This document shows, piece by piece, positions 1-8,588 of a stretch of 32,651 nt of DNA (its first letter is position 1; each line of letters starts with the position of its first letter). Source of the DNA: an uncultured Bacilli bacterium (GTDB lineage: Bacteria; Bacillota_I; Bacilli_A; RF39; UBA660); NCBI GenBank assembly GCA_947631035.1, contig CANRJW010000013.1, positions 1-32,651 on the forward strand, read 5' to 3'. Below the pieces are notes generated by a model. That model made no database searches, had not been told where the DNA came from, and saw only the letters and a program-made list of their open reading frames with translations. Both the position numbers and the translations under genes were made by a program.

Positions 1-275
1 TGTTTTTGATATGCTTGATTCATTTCCACAATAATTTGCATGTGGTCAGTAATCTTGATGGTCATATCGGTGGATTGATTCTTTTGTATTTCTTGTCTTT
101 TGGCAATTTCTTCACCACTTATATAAGTGGCATGATACAAAAGATTTCTATCGATACCTGTGATTTCACTAATCAAACCTGCCACCATATTTCTACTTTG
201 TGGTTTAGTCATGAAAGCTTTGAACATCCAATCATTTTTCAAGTTGATTGTTTTTGGTTCTTCTTGAGTAAACAT
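1..275 (-). CDS. Rpn-like PD-(D/E)XK nuclease/transposase-family protein, N-terminal part
   Basis: The minus-strand frame opens with ATG at 275 behind a strong GGAGGTG ribosome binding site at about 281-287. It runs off the window after 91 codons, so only the N-terminus is visible. It begins MFTQEEPKTINLKNDWMFKA, and further in has a DMTIKI...QIIVEMNQ stretch. The LKNDWMFK opening and the D...(I/V)EMN pattern resemble the Rpn / 'PD-(D/E)XK nuclease family transposase' proteins common in gut Firmicutes, where the D and E/xN residues form the nuclease core. Family assignment is by motif only, and the C-terminal half is unseen. Characterised members promote RecA-independent recombination; the native role is unclear. 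Confidence 0.6.
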   Translation of the reverse strand, partial: MFTQEEPKTINLKNDWMFKAFMTKPQSRNMVAGLISEITGIDRNLLYHATYISGEEIAKRQEIQKNQSTDMTIKITDHMQIIVEMNQAYQK

Positions 276-625
276 TTTTCACCTCCATTCTTATAAAAAG
301 AAGTATCTAAAAAATACTTCCTCTACTTATATATATACAAGGCAAATTTGTGATTTCCTTTTTTTCATGCAAATTTTTTAAAAAAAGTGCAAAAAAGTAG
401 ACACTTTTTTACACTTTTTCTAATTTTCTTATTGTCAATTTTAATTTAACCTTTTTTATTGTTTTGGCAATCTCCTTTAGAGAAAGTTTTGGCATCTTTT
501 GTCGATTCTATTGAAATTGATTATCTTTTCTTTATAATAACTCACCGTTACCGAATCTTTGGCATATAAAAAAAATTTCTTACTATTCAATCAAAATTTT
601 CTATTGCAAAATTCGGTAACAAGCA
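276..625. other. Intergenic stretch with no gene seen
   Basis: This very AT-rich spacer lies between the 3' end of prmC and the start of the Rpn-like gene. No convincing ORF is seen on either strand. It holds two small structures. A 7-bp hairpin (300-320) lies in the leader of the Rpn-like gene. A 10-bp inverted repeat (GTTACCGAAT at 547-556, ATTCGGTAAC at 611-620) lies close to the end of prmC with a 54-base spacer. Neither is a strong classical terminator. Confidence 0.6.
300..320 (-). promoter_or_regulatory. Leader hairpin before the Rpn-like gene, possible attenuator
   Basis: In the minus-strand transcript GAAGTAT (320-314) pairs with ATACTTC (306-300) around a 7-base loop. The stem is followed by CTTTTTATA and then, about 25 bases on, the start codon. 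A stem plus a U-run ahead of a gene looks like a weak intrinsic terminator or attenuator. The stem has few G-C pairs, so its strength is doubtful. Confidence 0.3.
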
Positions 626-1354
626 TTATTGTTTCCTTTCAATCAATAGGTAACGATCACAACTATTTAGATCTTGCTCTATTGTAATTTTGGCATTTGG
701 AAATTTTTCCTGTGCCATTTTTTTTACCCTTTCTCCCTCTTTTTCTCCTATTTCAAAAGCAATAAGTTTCGGTTTATTTTGAATCGTTTCTAAAATTTTG
801 CGATAAAAAATAGTTCCATCTTCTTCGGCAAAGAGAGCAATTTGAGGTTCATAACTTGTAGAGTTATCCACAGTCTCATGAAATGCTATATAAGGTGGGT
901 TACTAATTATGATGTCATAATCTTCTTCTAGAGGTTCGGTTAAGATATCCATTTGTTTCCATTGGAGTGAAACTTCATTTAATTTAGCATTTTCTTTGGC
1001 TACTTCTAAAGCACTTTCGGAAATATCAACACCTGTACAAATAAAATTGGTATTCTTAGCCATTGCGATGGCAATACAACCACTTCCGGTACAAATATCT
1101 ATTAATTTTAAAGGTTCGTTTTGATAGTTTTTTACTTTTTTTAAGACTTTTTCTACTAAATATTCGGTTTCAAAGCGAGGGATTAAAACATTTTCATTCA
1201 CTTTTATTTGGACATTAAAAAAAGGGACATCACCGATAAGATATTGTATGGGATATCCATTTTCTACCTTTTTTATTTGTTCTTCATAAGTTGTCGGAAA
1301 TTTTTCCTTTAAAATGCGCCTATCTAAATCTGTTAAAGTCCTTTTTTTAAACAT
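626..1354 (-). CDS. prmC: Peptide chain release factor N5-glutamine methyltransferase PrmC (HemK)
   Basis: PrmC methylates the Gln of the GGQ motif in release factors using S-adenosylmethionine. The 242-residue protein has the SAM-binding loop DICTGSGCIAIA, and the diagnostic NPPY motif that binds the substrate glutamine (ISNPPYIAF). The N-terminal helical domain is shorter than in the E. coli enzyme (about 277 residues). Its ATG overlaps the stop of prfA by one base (TAATG), so it is translationally coupled to the gene for its substrate. It is the last gene of the operon that starts at 4940. Confidence 0.93.
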   Translation of the reverse strand: MFKKRTLTDLDRRILKEKFPTTYEEQIKKVENGYPIQYLIGDVPFFNVQIKVNENVLIPRFETEYLVEKVLKKVKNYQNEPLKLIDICTGSGCIAIAMAKNTNFICTGVDISESALEVAKENAKLNEVSLQWKQMDILTEPLEEDYDIIISNPPYIAFHETVDNSTSYEPQIALFAEEDGTIFYRKILETIQNKPKLIAFEIGEKEGERVKKMAQEKFPNAKITIEQDLNSCDRYLLIERKQ

Positions 1355-2409
1355 TATTCTACCTCTAATTTTCTTTTTTGATCTTCTGTGATTAACGCCG
1401 TAATAATTGGGTCTAGATTACCATCCATGACACGATCAAGTTCCATAATGGAAAAATTAATACGATGGTCTGTGACTCTATTTTGTGGATAATTATAGGT
1501 TCTTATCTTTTCAGAACGATCTCCTGTACCAACTTTACTTTTACGTTCTTCAGTTAATTCACTATTTTTTTGTTGTTCTAAGTTATCATAGATTTTGGAT
1601 TTTAATATTTTCATGGCTTGTTCTTTATTTTTCATTTGGCTTCGTTCGTTTTGACAAGTAACAACCGTATTGGTTGGTAAATGGGTAATACGAACAGCAG
1701 AGTTTGAGGTATTGACAGATTGTCCTCCTGCTCCACTTGAATGATATACATCAATTTTTAAATCACTTTCTTTAATTTCAAAGTCGATATCTTCTACTTC
1801 AGGCATGACAACGACCGTTGCTGTAGAAGTATGCACTCTTCCTTGACTTTCCGTTTCAGGAACTCTTTGGACACGATGCGCTCCACTTTCGTATTTTAAT
1901 TTTGAATAAACATTATCACCTTTAATCATGCATTCGACTTGAGCAAAACCACCACTAGATCCTGGTACTTCATTAATGATTTCCATCTTCCAATTGTTTT
2001 TTTCAGCATAGTAGGTATACATGCGGAATAAATCTCCAGCAAAAATATTGGCCTCATCTCCACCAGCAGCGCCACGAATCTCCATAATAACGTTTTTGCC
2101 ATCGTTTTCATCTTTCGGAATCAACAATATTTCTAATTCTTTCGTAATACGTTCTAATCGATTGTTTTGTTCTTCTAATTCCATTTCGGCCATTTCTCTT
2201 AATTCAGCATCATTCATTAAACTTTTGGCTTCTTTTATTTTTTCATTGGCATCTTTATATTCATTGTACTTATCCACAATTTCTTCTAAATCACTTTGTT
2301 CTTTAGATAGAGTATTTACTTTTTTAAAATCTCCAATTACCTCAGGTTTCATTAATTCTTCCCTAATTTCATGAAATCTTTTTAATATAGCTTCTAATCT
2401 TTCTTCCAT
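1354..2409 (-). CDS. prfA: Peptide chain release factor 1
   Basis: RF1 recognises UAA and UAG in the ribosomal A site and triggers peptide release. The protein is 351 residues, usual for the family. It carries the catalytic GGQ (residues 228-230, within SSGAGGQSVN). The RF1-type codon-recognition tripeptide appears as P-E-T in RVQRVPETESQGR, where E. coli has P-A-T; RF2 would have S-P-F. The ATG follows a GAGGAGAATAGT ribosome binding site. It sits between rpoE (46 bases upstream) and prmC (1-base overlap), a common Firmicutes arrangement. Confidence 0.96.
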   Translation of the reverse strand: MEERLEAILKRFHEIREELMKPEVIGDFKKVNTLSKEQSDLEEIVDKYNEYKDANEKIKEAKSLMNDAELREMAEMELEEQNNRLERITKELEILLIPKDENDGKNVIMEIRGAAGGDEANIFAGDLFRMYTYYAEKNNWKMEIINEVPGSSGGFAQVECMIKGDNVYSKLKYESGAHRVQRVPETESQGRVHTSTATVVVMPEVEDIDFEIKESDLKIDVYHSSGAGGQSVNTSNSAVRITHLPTNTVVTCQNERSQMKNKEQAMKILKSKIYDNLEQQKNSELTEERKSKVGTGDRSEKIRTYNYPQNRVTDHRINFSIMELDRVMDGNLDPIITALITEDQKRKLEVE

Positions 2410-2455
2410 ACTATTCTCCTCTTTCTTATTTATTTTTTAAAAAAGAAAAGAAGCG

Positions 2456-2896
2456 CTACAACATGGCATCGTCGCTTTCTTCGTCTTCATTAATAACAAC
2501 TAAATCTTTTAAATCATCGTCGGTATCCTCTTCTTCATCGTCATAGAAGATTTCGTCTTCTTCCTCTTCTTCTAGTTCGTCTTCTAAATCTTCTTCAATA
2601 TCTTCAGAAGCATCTTCCTCTTCGTCGTCTAAAATCATTTCTTTTTGGGCATGTCTTTCTTTTAAATCCCAACTACCATCATCAAGCATAATAAATCTTT
2701 TATCTAGTGTTAACATTTCAAAGAAATCACCAATTTTATCTTCAATTGCAGTTTCGTTTAAACCAGTTAGTTTTCCTATTTCACTAAATAAATCAATGAT
2801 TTTCATTTTTTTCTTTTTTTCCGTTAGTATTATATAGGCAATATCATCATAAGACATATTTTCTAATTCTTCTTTTGTATAATCTTTTAGTTTCAT
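2456..2896 (-). CDS. rpoE: DNA-directed RNA polymerase delta subunit
   Basis: Delta is a Gram-positive RNA polymerase accessory subunit that increases transcriptional specificity and recycling. The 146-residue protein has a folded N-terminal HARE-HTH domain (residues about 1-80, beginning MKLKDYTKEELENMSYDDIA). It ends in a disordered tail made almost wholly of Asp and Glu from about residue 88. That two-part structure is diagnostic for delta. It lies 11 bases downstream of argS in the same operon. In Bacillus, rpoE is also near argS and the DUF1934 gene. Confidence 0.92.
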   Translation of the reverse strand: MKLKDYTKEELENMSYDDIAYIILTEKKKKMKIIDLFSEIGKLTGLNETAIEDKIGDFFEMLTLDKRFIMLDDGSWDLKERHAQKEMILDDEEEDASEDIEEDLEDELEEEEEDEIFYDDEEEDTDDDLKDLVVINEDEESDDAML

Positions 2897-2907
2897 ACTG
2901 TTTCCTC

Positions 2908-4593
2908 CTACATTTTTGATGGAGCATCCATTCCTAGTATACCTAATAAATCATAAATAATTTTAGTAGTTAAATCTAGAAGTGTTACCCAATCTCTTTT
3001 CTTTTCACAGTCTTCTAAATTATTAATATGATTATTTTCATAAAATGCATTCACAAAAACACAAATTTCATATAAATAATTGGCGACCACCGAAGGCATT
3101 CTCGTTTTAAAGGCATATTGTAAGACATCGTTTAGTTCGAGAAGTTTAAGCCTTATGTTTCGGTCGTGAACATTATATATTGTTTTTGATAACTTGTCTA
3201 TATAATTTTCATTATTTTTTACAATTTTTTTTGTTCTCAAATAGGAATAGAGTACATAAGGTCCTGTTTTACCGGTTGTTTTCGAGAATTTGGCAATATC
3301 AAAGTTGTAGTCTTTTTCACGATTGTTTTGTAAATCAGCAAATTTAATAATGGCATTGATAATCTTTTTTAAGTCTTCTTCCGTATACTCCACATTATGT
3401 TCTTCGTTAGCCAAGAAAATTTGCTTGGTTTCTAAAAAGAGATCGTCGAGTTTTGGGGTATTGCCTGCTCTAGTTTTAAAGGGTTTCCCATCACTACCAT
3501 TAATGGTTCCAAAACCTAAAAATTCATAATCAATATGTTTTAGAGAGTTCGTTTTTTTAGCAGCACGAAAGACTTGGATAAAATGTAAGCCTTGACGACT
3601 ATCCGCAACATATAAGATTTTGCTTGGGTGATAATCTTTTTCTCTTTGATAGATGGTTGCTAAATCGGTGGTTCCATAAAGATACGCACCATTACTTTTT
3701 TGATAAATACAAGGAGGTATTTCTTGTTTATCACTTTCTTCAGCTATTTCGATGACTCTTGCACCTTCACTGGTTTTTAAAAGATTTAAACTTTCTAATT
3801 CTTCGGTGAGTTTTGGAATATAAGGATAAGCATCGCTTTCGCCAAGCCATAAATCAAATGTAACATCTAAATAATCATAGATTCTTTTAATATCTTCTCT
3901 AGAAATTTCTAATATCTTGTGAAAATAGGCTTGATAAGTAGGATTTCCTTCTTGCATCTCTTTGGTAATGGTTTCACAAATGGTTTTAATTTCGGCATTT
4001 TCTTTGCATAAAGCACTGATTCTTGGATAGATTTCTGCTAATATTTCTAATGTGACATCCTCTGGTGTTTTGCTTTCTTGTTGCAAACCATAAATAACCT
4101 CCCCAATTTGAAGTCCATAGTCTCCTAAATGAACATCCGAAACAACATCTTGATTCATATATAGTAATAATCTTTTAATGGCTTCTCCCACGATAGCAGG
4201 TCTTAAATGACCAACATGCAAAGGTTTTGCTACATTTGCTCCACCATAATCAATCACTATCGTTTCTTTTTTAGGCATCGAAACATTAAACTTTTCTTTC
4301 GTTTGCATTTCATTTAAAAGTTCATTCATATAGGTATCACTTAAAGTAAAGTTTAAAAAACCGGGTTTTACACATTCAATTTTTGAAAATTTCTTTTGGC
4401 AACTTTCTTTTTTTTCTAAAGCCTCTTGTAATTTTAAACCAATGTTGTAGGGATTTTCATGGATTTCTTTAGCCAAATCAAAAGTCCCGTTGTATTGATA
4501 ATCACATAAATCTGGACGATTGCTGGTTAAAACTTCCGCCTCTTTCTCTAATCCATAGACCTCTTTAATTGCTTCTTTTAACTCTTCATTCAT
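2908..4593 (-). CDS. argS: Arginyl-tRNA synthetase
   Basis: Class I synthetase charging tRNA-Arg. The 561-residue protein shows an N-terminal Add-1 type domain, the class I HIGH signature as HVGH (VAKPLHVGHLRPAIVGEA), a KMSK-like site degenerated to KPFKTR as is usual in ArgRS, and a C-terminal DALR helical domain ending MDAPSKM. I chose the ATG at 4593. The frame is open to a GTG at 4605, but that codon overlaps the AAAGGTG ribosome binding site. The 4593 start gives an ATGA overlap with the DUF1934 gene, implying translational coupling. No T-box leader is visible. Confidence 0.95.
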   Translation of the reverse strand: MNEELKEAIKEVYGLEKEAEVLTSNRPDLCDYQYNGTFDLAKEIHENPYNIGLKLQEALEKKESCQKKFSKIECVKPGFLNFTLSDTYMNELLNEMQTKEKFNVSMPKKETIVIDYGGANVAKPLHVGHLRPAIVGEAIKRLLLYMNQDVVSDVHLGDYGLQIGEVIYGLQQESKTPEDVTLEILAEIYPRISALCKENAEIKTICETITKEMQEGNPTYQAYFHKILEISREDIKRIYDYLDVTFDLWLGESDAYPYIPKLTEELESLNLLKTSEGARVIEIAEESDKQEIPPCIYQKSNGAYLYGTTDLATIYQREKDYHPSKILYVADSRQGLHFIQVFRAAKKTNSLKHIDYEFLGFGTINGSDGKPFKTRAGNTPKLDDLFLETKQIFLANEEHNVEYTEEDLKKIINAIIKFADLQNNREKDYNFDIAKFSKTTGKTGPYVLYSYLRTKKIVKNNENYIDKLSKTIYNVHDRNIRLKLLELNDVLQYAFKTRMPSVVANYLYEICVFVNAFYENNHINNLEDCEKKRDWVTLLDLTTKIIYDLLGILGMDAPSKM

Positions 4594-4940
4594 GCCGTAA
4601 CACACCTTTCTATTACAATTTTATTTCTTGCTTCATCGGTTTCGATAAAGTATTCTAAAATGATTTTTTCATGTTCATAAGTTAAGGAACACTCTTCGAC
4701 AAGAACTTCACATTCCATCTCTTCTTTTTTTAATTCTATTTTACAATATTTATTCTTGATATCAAGTAAAAAGATATACTCTTCATTTTCTCGAGTAAAA
4801 AGTTCTTGTTCTAAATCTAGAATCGTTTCGTAATCTAATAAATCAAATTTTAAAAGTGAAGCGGTCTTACTTTTATTTTCACAGGTTGTAGAAAAGACTT
4901 TTTCACCACTTTTATAAAAGGTACATAAAAATTTTGGCAT
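4590..4940 (-). CDS. DUF1934 (YwiB-like) beta-barrel protein
   Basis: A 116-residue soluble protein rich in predicted beta strands, with no membrane segment. Size, content and position directly before argS match the DUF1934 family (B. subtilis YwiB), small calycin-like barrels of unknown function. It is the first gene of the DUF1934-argS-rpoE-prfA-prmC operon. The start is set by AGGTG eight bases before the ATG. An earlier ATG in another frame (ATGCCAAAATG) is rejected because it does not continue. Confidence 0.8.
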   Translation of the reverse strand: MPKFLCTFYKSGEKVFSTTCENKSKTASLLKFDLLDYETILDLEQELFTRENEEYIFLLDIKNKYCKIELKKEEMECEVLVEECSLTYEHEKIILEYFIETDEARNKIVIERCVTA

Positions 4941-4969
4941 TTTGGCATCACCTAATATTTTCTTGTTCT

Positions 4970-4997
4970 ATTATATCGATTTGGGCAAAAATTGCAA
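4970..4997 (-). promoter_or_regulatory. Sigma-A promoter of the DUF1934-argS operon
   Basis: On the minus strand TTGCAA (4997-4992) and TATAAT (4975-4970) are separated by 16 bases, about 30 bases upstream of the first start codon. It is divergent from the PBP promoter. Confidence 0.75.
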
Positions 4998-5032
4998 GTT
5001 ATCAACCACTTTTTGACTCATTTTATTTAAAA

Positions 5033-5061
5033 TTGGTCGATAACTTAAGAAAACTTATATT
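5033..5061 (+). promoter_or_regulatory. Sigma-A promoter of the penicillin-binding protein gene
   Basis: TTGGTC at 5033-5038 and TATATT at 5056-5061 are 17 bases apart and lie 39 bases before the ATG at 5101. The -35 box is weaker than consensus. Confidence 0.6.
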
Positions 5062-5100
5062 TTTTACAAAAATTTCCATACTAATTTTAGGTGAAAGTGC

Positions 5101-7035
5101 ATGCGTAAAATAAGATTTTTAATCAAAATGGGAATATTTTTCTTTTGTGCTTTTTTAATTGTTATGACAGGACTCTATACGTATGCCTATTTTAGTCCGA
5201 AACTAGAACTCACAAGTATTGGCCAAATGTATATTTATGATAAAAATAATACTTTGGTTTATCAAGGAAGTGGAGCGAGTGAATGGGTCAATTTACAGGA
5301 TATTTCTTCTTATTTAAAGGATGCTGTGATTAGTGTCGAGGATAAGAATTTTTATAAGCATCAAGGGTTTGATTACCTGCGTATTTTAAAAGCTGGGATT
5401 ACAAATATCAAAAACAAAGGAATTGTTCAAGGAGCAAGTACGATTAGTCAACAATATATCAAAAATATGTATTTGGATTTTGACCAAACTTGGAAACGAA
5501 AAATCGAAGAAGCCTTTTTAACGTTAGAATTAGAAGTACATTATGATAAAGATGCTATTTTAGAGGGGTATTTGAATACCATAAATTTTGGAGCTGGGAA
5601 CTACGGAATTGAAAATGCCAGTAAATATTATTTTAATAAAAATGCCAGCGACCTTAGTTTAGAGGAAGCCATCATGCTTGCGGGAATTCCTAAAAATCCT
5701 AGTAAATATAATCCAGTCAACCATTACGACGATTGTATTGATAGGGCTAAAATTGTTGCCAAAGCCATGCTAAATAATAAAATAATTGACGAAGAAACTT
5801 ATAATCAACTTTTCCAAGAAAAAATTGAAATTTATGGTAAAAGGGAAGCCAATAACTTGCAAATGCTTATGTATTATCAAGATGCAGTGTTAAAGGAATT
5901 AAAGACACTAAAAGGAATTCCCACTTCTTTACTAGAATCGGGAAGTTTAAAAATTTATACCGCTTTGGATATGAGTGCGCAAGAAAAATTAGAAACAGAA
6001 ATTCTCGAAAAAGTTCTTGATGAAAATTTACAAGTGGCTAGTGTTTTGATTGAGCCAGAAACCGGGGCTGTACGAGCTTTAACGGGTGGAATGGATTATG
6101 CCGAAAGTCAATTTAATCGAGCCATTCAAGCCAAAAGACAAGTGGGTTCGACTATGAAACCATTTTTATACTACGCTGCTTTAGAAAACGGAATGACTTC
6201 TTCTTCTACTTTTGTTAGTGAACCTACGAATTTTGTTTTTTCGAGTGATAAGGTTTATAGTCCTTCTAATTACAATGATATTTATGCCAACCAAAATATT
6301 ACCATGGCAGCAGCACTTGCGTATTCGGATAATATTTATGCAGTCAAAACGCATCTCTTTTTAGGGGAAGAAACTCTGGTAAAAACAGCAGAAAAGGCGG
6401 GAATTACTGAGGAGTTAATTGCGAATCCTTCTCTTGCTTTAGGAACGAGTGAACTATCGATGCTCAATTTTGCTCATGGCTATACTACTTTAGCTAGTGG
6501 TGGCTATTTAACGGATAATTATTTTATTGAAAAGGTAGAAGATTTGAAGGGAAATATCCTTTATGAACATAAAAATCAAAAGAAAATGGTTTTAAATTCT
6601 AATTATGTTTATATTTTAAATGAAATGTTATCGAATACGAGTAATAGCAAATTTCAAAGTTATACTTCTCCAACGGCTTTATCGATTGCTAATAAAATGA
6701 GTCGCAAGTATGCTTTAAAAACCGGAACAACCAAAACCGATTATTGGACTATTGGTTATAATAAGGATGCTTTATTAATGATTTGGCTCGGGTTTGACGA
6801 TGCTCGCGATATTACGGACAAAGCAAGTACGTGGGCTAAAAATATATGGGTCAATACGATGGAAAATTATTTACAAGACAAACCGAGTAATTGGTATGAA
6901 ACTCCACCAAATATCATAGGTGTTTTAGAAGACCCTGTGACAGGAAATCCCGTAACCAATGGTAAAGCAAGTGTTTTTTATTATGTCAAAGGTAGTGAAG
7001 GAAATCGATTGTCCACCGATTTACAAGAGGAATAA
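5101..7035 (+). CDS. Class A penicillin-binding protein (bifunctional transglycosylase/transpeptidase, PBP1a family)
   Basis: This enzyme polymerises lipid II and crosslinks peptidoglycan on the outer face of the membrane. The 644-residue protein has one N-terminal membrane anchor (about residues 8-31). A GT51 transglycosylase domain follows, with the catalytic Glu at E80 in SVEDKNFYKHQG. The transpeptidase domain carries all three penicillin-binding motifs: S350-T-M-K353, S409-D-N411 and K540-T-G. A short C-terminal extension (PPNIIGVLEDPVTGNPV) resembles part of a PASTA or fibronectin-like tail. It has its own promoter and a bidirectional terminator immediately downstream. Confidence 0.95.
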   Translation: MRKIRFLIKMGIFFFCAFLIVMTGLYTYAYFSPKLELTSIGQMYIYDKNNTLVYQGSGASEWVNLQDISSYLKDAVISVEDKNFYKHQGFDYLRILKAGITNIKNKGIVQGASTISQQYIKNMYLDFDQTWKRKIEEAFLTLELEVHYDKDAILEGYLNTINFGAGNYGIENASKYYFNKNASDLSLEEAIMLAGIPKNPSKYNPVNHYDDCIDRAKIVAKAMLNNKIIDEETYNQLFQEKIEIYGKREANNLQMLMYYQDAVLKELKTLKGIPTSLLESGSLKIYTALDMSAQEKLETEILEKVLDENLQVASVLIEPETGAVRALTGGMDYAESQFNRAIQAKRQVGSTMKPFLYYAALENGMTSSSTFVSEPTNFVFSSDKVYSPSNYNDIYANQNITMAAALAYSDNIYAVKTHLFLGEETLVKTAEKAGITEELIANPSLALGTSELSMLNFAHGYTTLASGGYLTDNYFIEKVEDLKGNILYEHKNQKKMVLNSNYVYILNEMLSNTSNSKFQSYTSPTALSIANKMSRKYALKTGTTKTDYWTIGYNKDALLMIWLGFDDARDITDKASTWAKNIWVNTMENYLQDKPSNWYETPPNIIGVLEDPVTGNPVTNGKASVFYYVKGSEGNRLSTDLQEE

Positions 7036-7050
7036 TTTAGGCATGAAAAA

Positions 7051-7073
7051 ACCATCAATTTTTTGTTGATGGT
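7051..7073. terminator. Bidirectional terminator between the convergent PBP and transporter genes
   Basis: ACCATCAA (7051-7058) pairs with TTGATGGT (7066-7073). The stem is followed by CTTTTT on the plus strand, and by a T-run from the preceding A tract on the minus strand, so it can serve both genes. Confidence 0.85.
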
Positions 7074-7083
7074 CTTTTTATTC

Positions 7084-8511
7084 TTAAGCATATGTTAATA
7101 ATACAAAGATTATAACTAAGAATACAAGCATAATTAGAGCAAATTTCCAAATATGTTTCATCCATGTTTTATAAGGAATATCTAAATAACTTAAACCTAA
7201 TACTAAGAATATACTTGTTGGTGCTATAAATTGAATTAAACCATTCATAGTTGAATAAATTAGAACACCAACATTAAAGAATTCTCCATAGGTTGTTGTT
7301 AAGATGTCTCCAAGTACATATCCTGCATAACCAAAATCAATATGGAAGAATGCTGATACACTTGCAGAAATCGTCGCTAAGAATGGATTAAATCCTTCTG
7401 CAAAGCTAGTAATCCAGTTACAAATTGTTGCTGTAAATGGACACCAATAGACAAAAACAAATACAGAATAAACCATGATTAGAAGAACTACTGGTTTTAT
7501 AATTTTCTTAATTCCTTCTAAAGCACTGTCAACGATTTCGTCAAAATTTACACGATAAATAATAACAGAAAGTAATAAGACTAAAGACATTACGATGGTA
7601 ATCGTATATAAATCCCAAGTACCTAAAGCTTTGGCATTTGCTCCTAGAATATAAGAAACAACATTAAATTCTCCTATTTTAAGTTCTGTTAACCAAGTAT
7701 GAAATTTTGTAAATACATCAACATTAAAGTTTTCACTCCAATTTACATACCCTAATATCATAAAGATAAAGACAATACTTAAAAGGACAATCATTGGCCA
7801 AATTCTTACTTTTTTGCTTTTTCCTTCTTCTACTACATAAATATCTTCTACTTTTTCGTCCTTTTTACTTACTTTATTCATATGTTGTAAAGTAAAGAAT
7901 GTATAAAGTACATAAGTAAGGGCAAGTATACCGAAGCGAATTGCAACTTCTTCAGTAATTGTAATTGCTTGGTAATAATTTAAGTAATAAATAAAGGATG
8001 TAAGTCCATCTGTTCCATAGGTAGCTCCTAAAATACCCACTATCATAGAACCAAAAGAACATAAGAAGGTTGTTATTTTATCCAATTTTAATTTACTTGC
8101 TATATTAATAATAAATGGTATGAATATGATTGCCACATAAGCTTGTGATAAGATACTCGTAAGAAGGGCAACAAGTAGCGAAGATACAATAACAAATGCC
8201 TTTTCCTTTCCTTTTACTTTATCAGCAATTTTATTCACTAATGCTTTATAACCACTTACATGGCTTAAAACACCATAGAAAATTCCAATAAATAGAACAA
8301 AGATAAGTTGTTGAATAAACAAACTTCCACTATAAACACCAGAAAGTAAAATATCACTTAAGCCTTGTCTTGCTAGACCTTCACTTGTAAATGTTCCACT
8401 GGCAATTTGTCCATAAGGAATAATCCATGTCAAAACAATTGTTACTAAAACTGCTAACAATATAATTTTAAATAAATCATGTTTTTCAAACATACTTTTA
8501 ATTTTTTTCAT
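7084..8511 (-). CDS. YfcC/DcuC-like (ion transporter superfamily) membrane permease
   Basis: A 475-residue integral membrane protein with about 11-12 hydrophobic segments, starting behind AAGGAGGAG. The conserved C-terminal block around APTSIFLVLGLSYLDIPYKT, and the GSMIVGILGATYGTDG loop, resemble the YfcC / C4-dicarboxylate carrier branch of the ion transporter superfamily. Those proteins move dicarboxylates or amino-acid-like substrates using an ion gradient. The substrate cannot be read from sequence. It is monocistronic, with its own extended -10 promoter. Confidence 0.7.
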   Translation of the reverse strand: MKKIKSMFEKHDLFKIILLAVLVTIVLTWIIPYGQIASGTFTSEGLARQGLSDILLSGVYSGSLFIQQLIFVLFIGIFYGVLSHVSGYKALVNKIADKVKGKEKAFVIVSSLLVALLTSILSQAYVAIIFIPFIINIASKLKLDKITTFLCSFGSMIVGILGATYGTDGLTSFIYYLNYYQAITITEEVAIRFGILALTYVLYTFFTLQHMNKVSKKDEKVEDIYVVEEGKSKKVRIWPMIVLLSIVFIFMILGYVNWSENFNVDVFTKFHTWLTELKIGEFNVVSYILGANAKALGTWDLYTITIVMSLVLLLSVIIYRVNFDEIVDSALEGIKKIIKPVVLLIMVYSVFVFVYWCPFTATICNWITSFAEGFNPFLATISASVSAFFHIDFGYAGYVLGDILTTTYGEFFNVGVLIYSTMNGLIQFIAPTSIFLVLGLSYLDIPYKTWMKHIWKFALIMLVFLVIIFVLLTYA

Positions 8512-8531
8512 TTTTTCTCCTCCTTAAAAAA

Positions 8532-8540
8532 ATTATAGCA
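8532..8540 (-). promoter_or_regulatory. Extended -10 promoter of the YfcC-like gene
   Basis: The minus strand reads TGCTATAAT (8540-8532), a TG-n-TATAAT extended -10 box, about 20 bases before the start codon. No good -35 box is seen at 16-18 bases. Confidence 0.6.
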
Positions 8541-8560
8541 CCAAAAAATGGCAAAAAAAA

Positions 8561-8579
8561 GACAAATTTATCATTTGCC
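8561..8579 (-). terminator. Terminator of lysS
   Basis: In the minus-strand transcript GGCAAAT pairs with ATTTGTC around GATAA (7 pairs, one G-U), followed by eight Ts. It lies just after the lysS stop and just before the promoter of the next gene. Confidence 0.65.
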
Positions 8580-8588
8580 CTTTATTTT

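Noticed and set aside
4941-5100. T-box or other riboswitch before the argS operon
   Set aside because: Only about 30 bases separate the promoter from the first start codon, too short for such a leader. lysS likewise has no leader.
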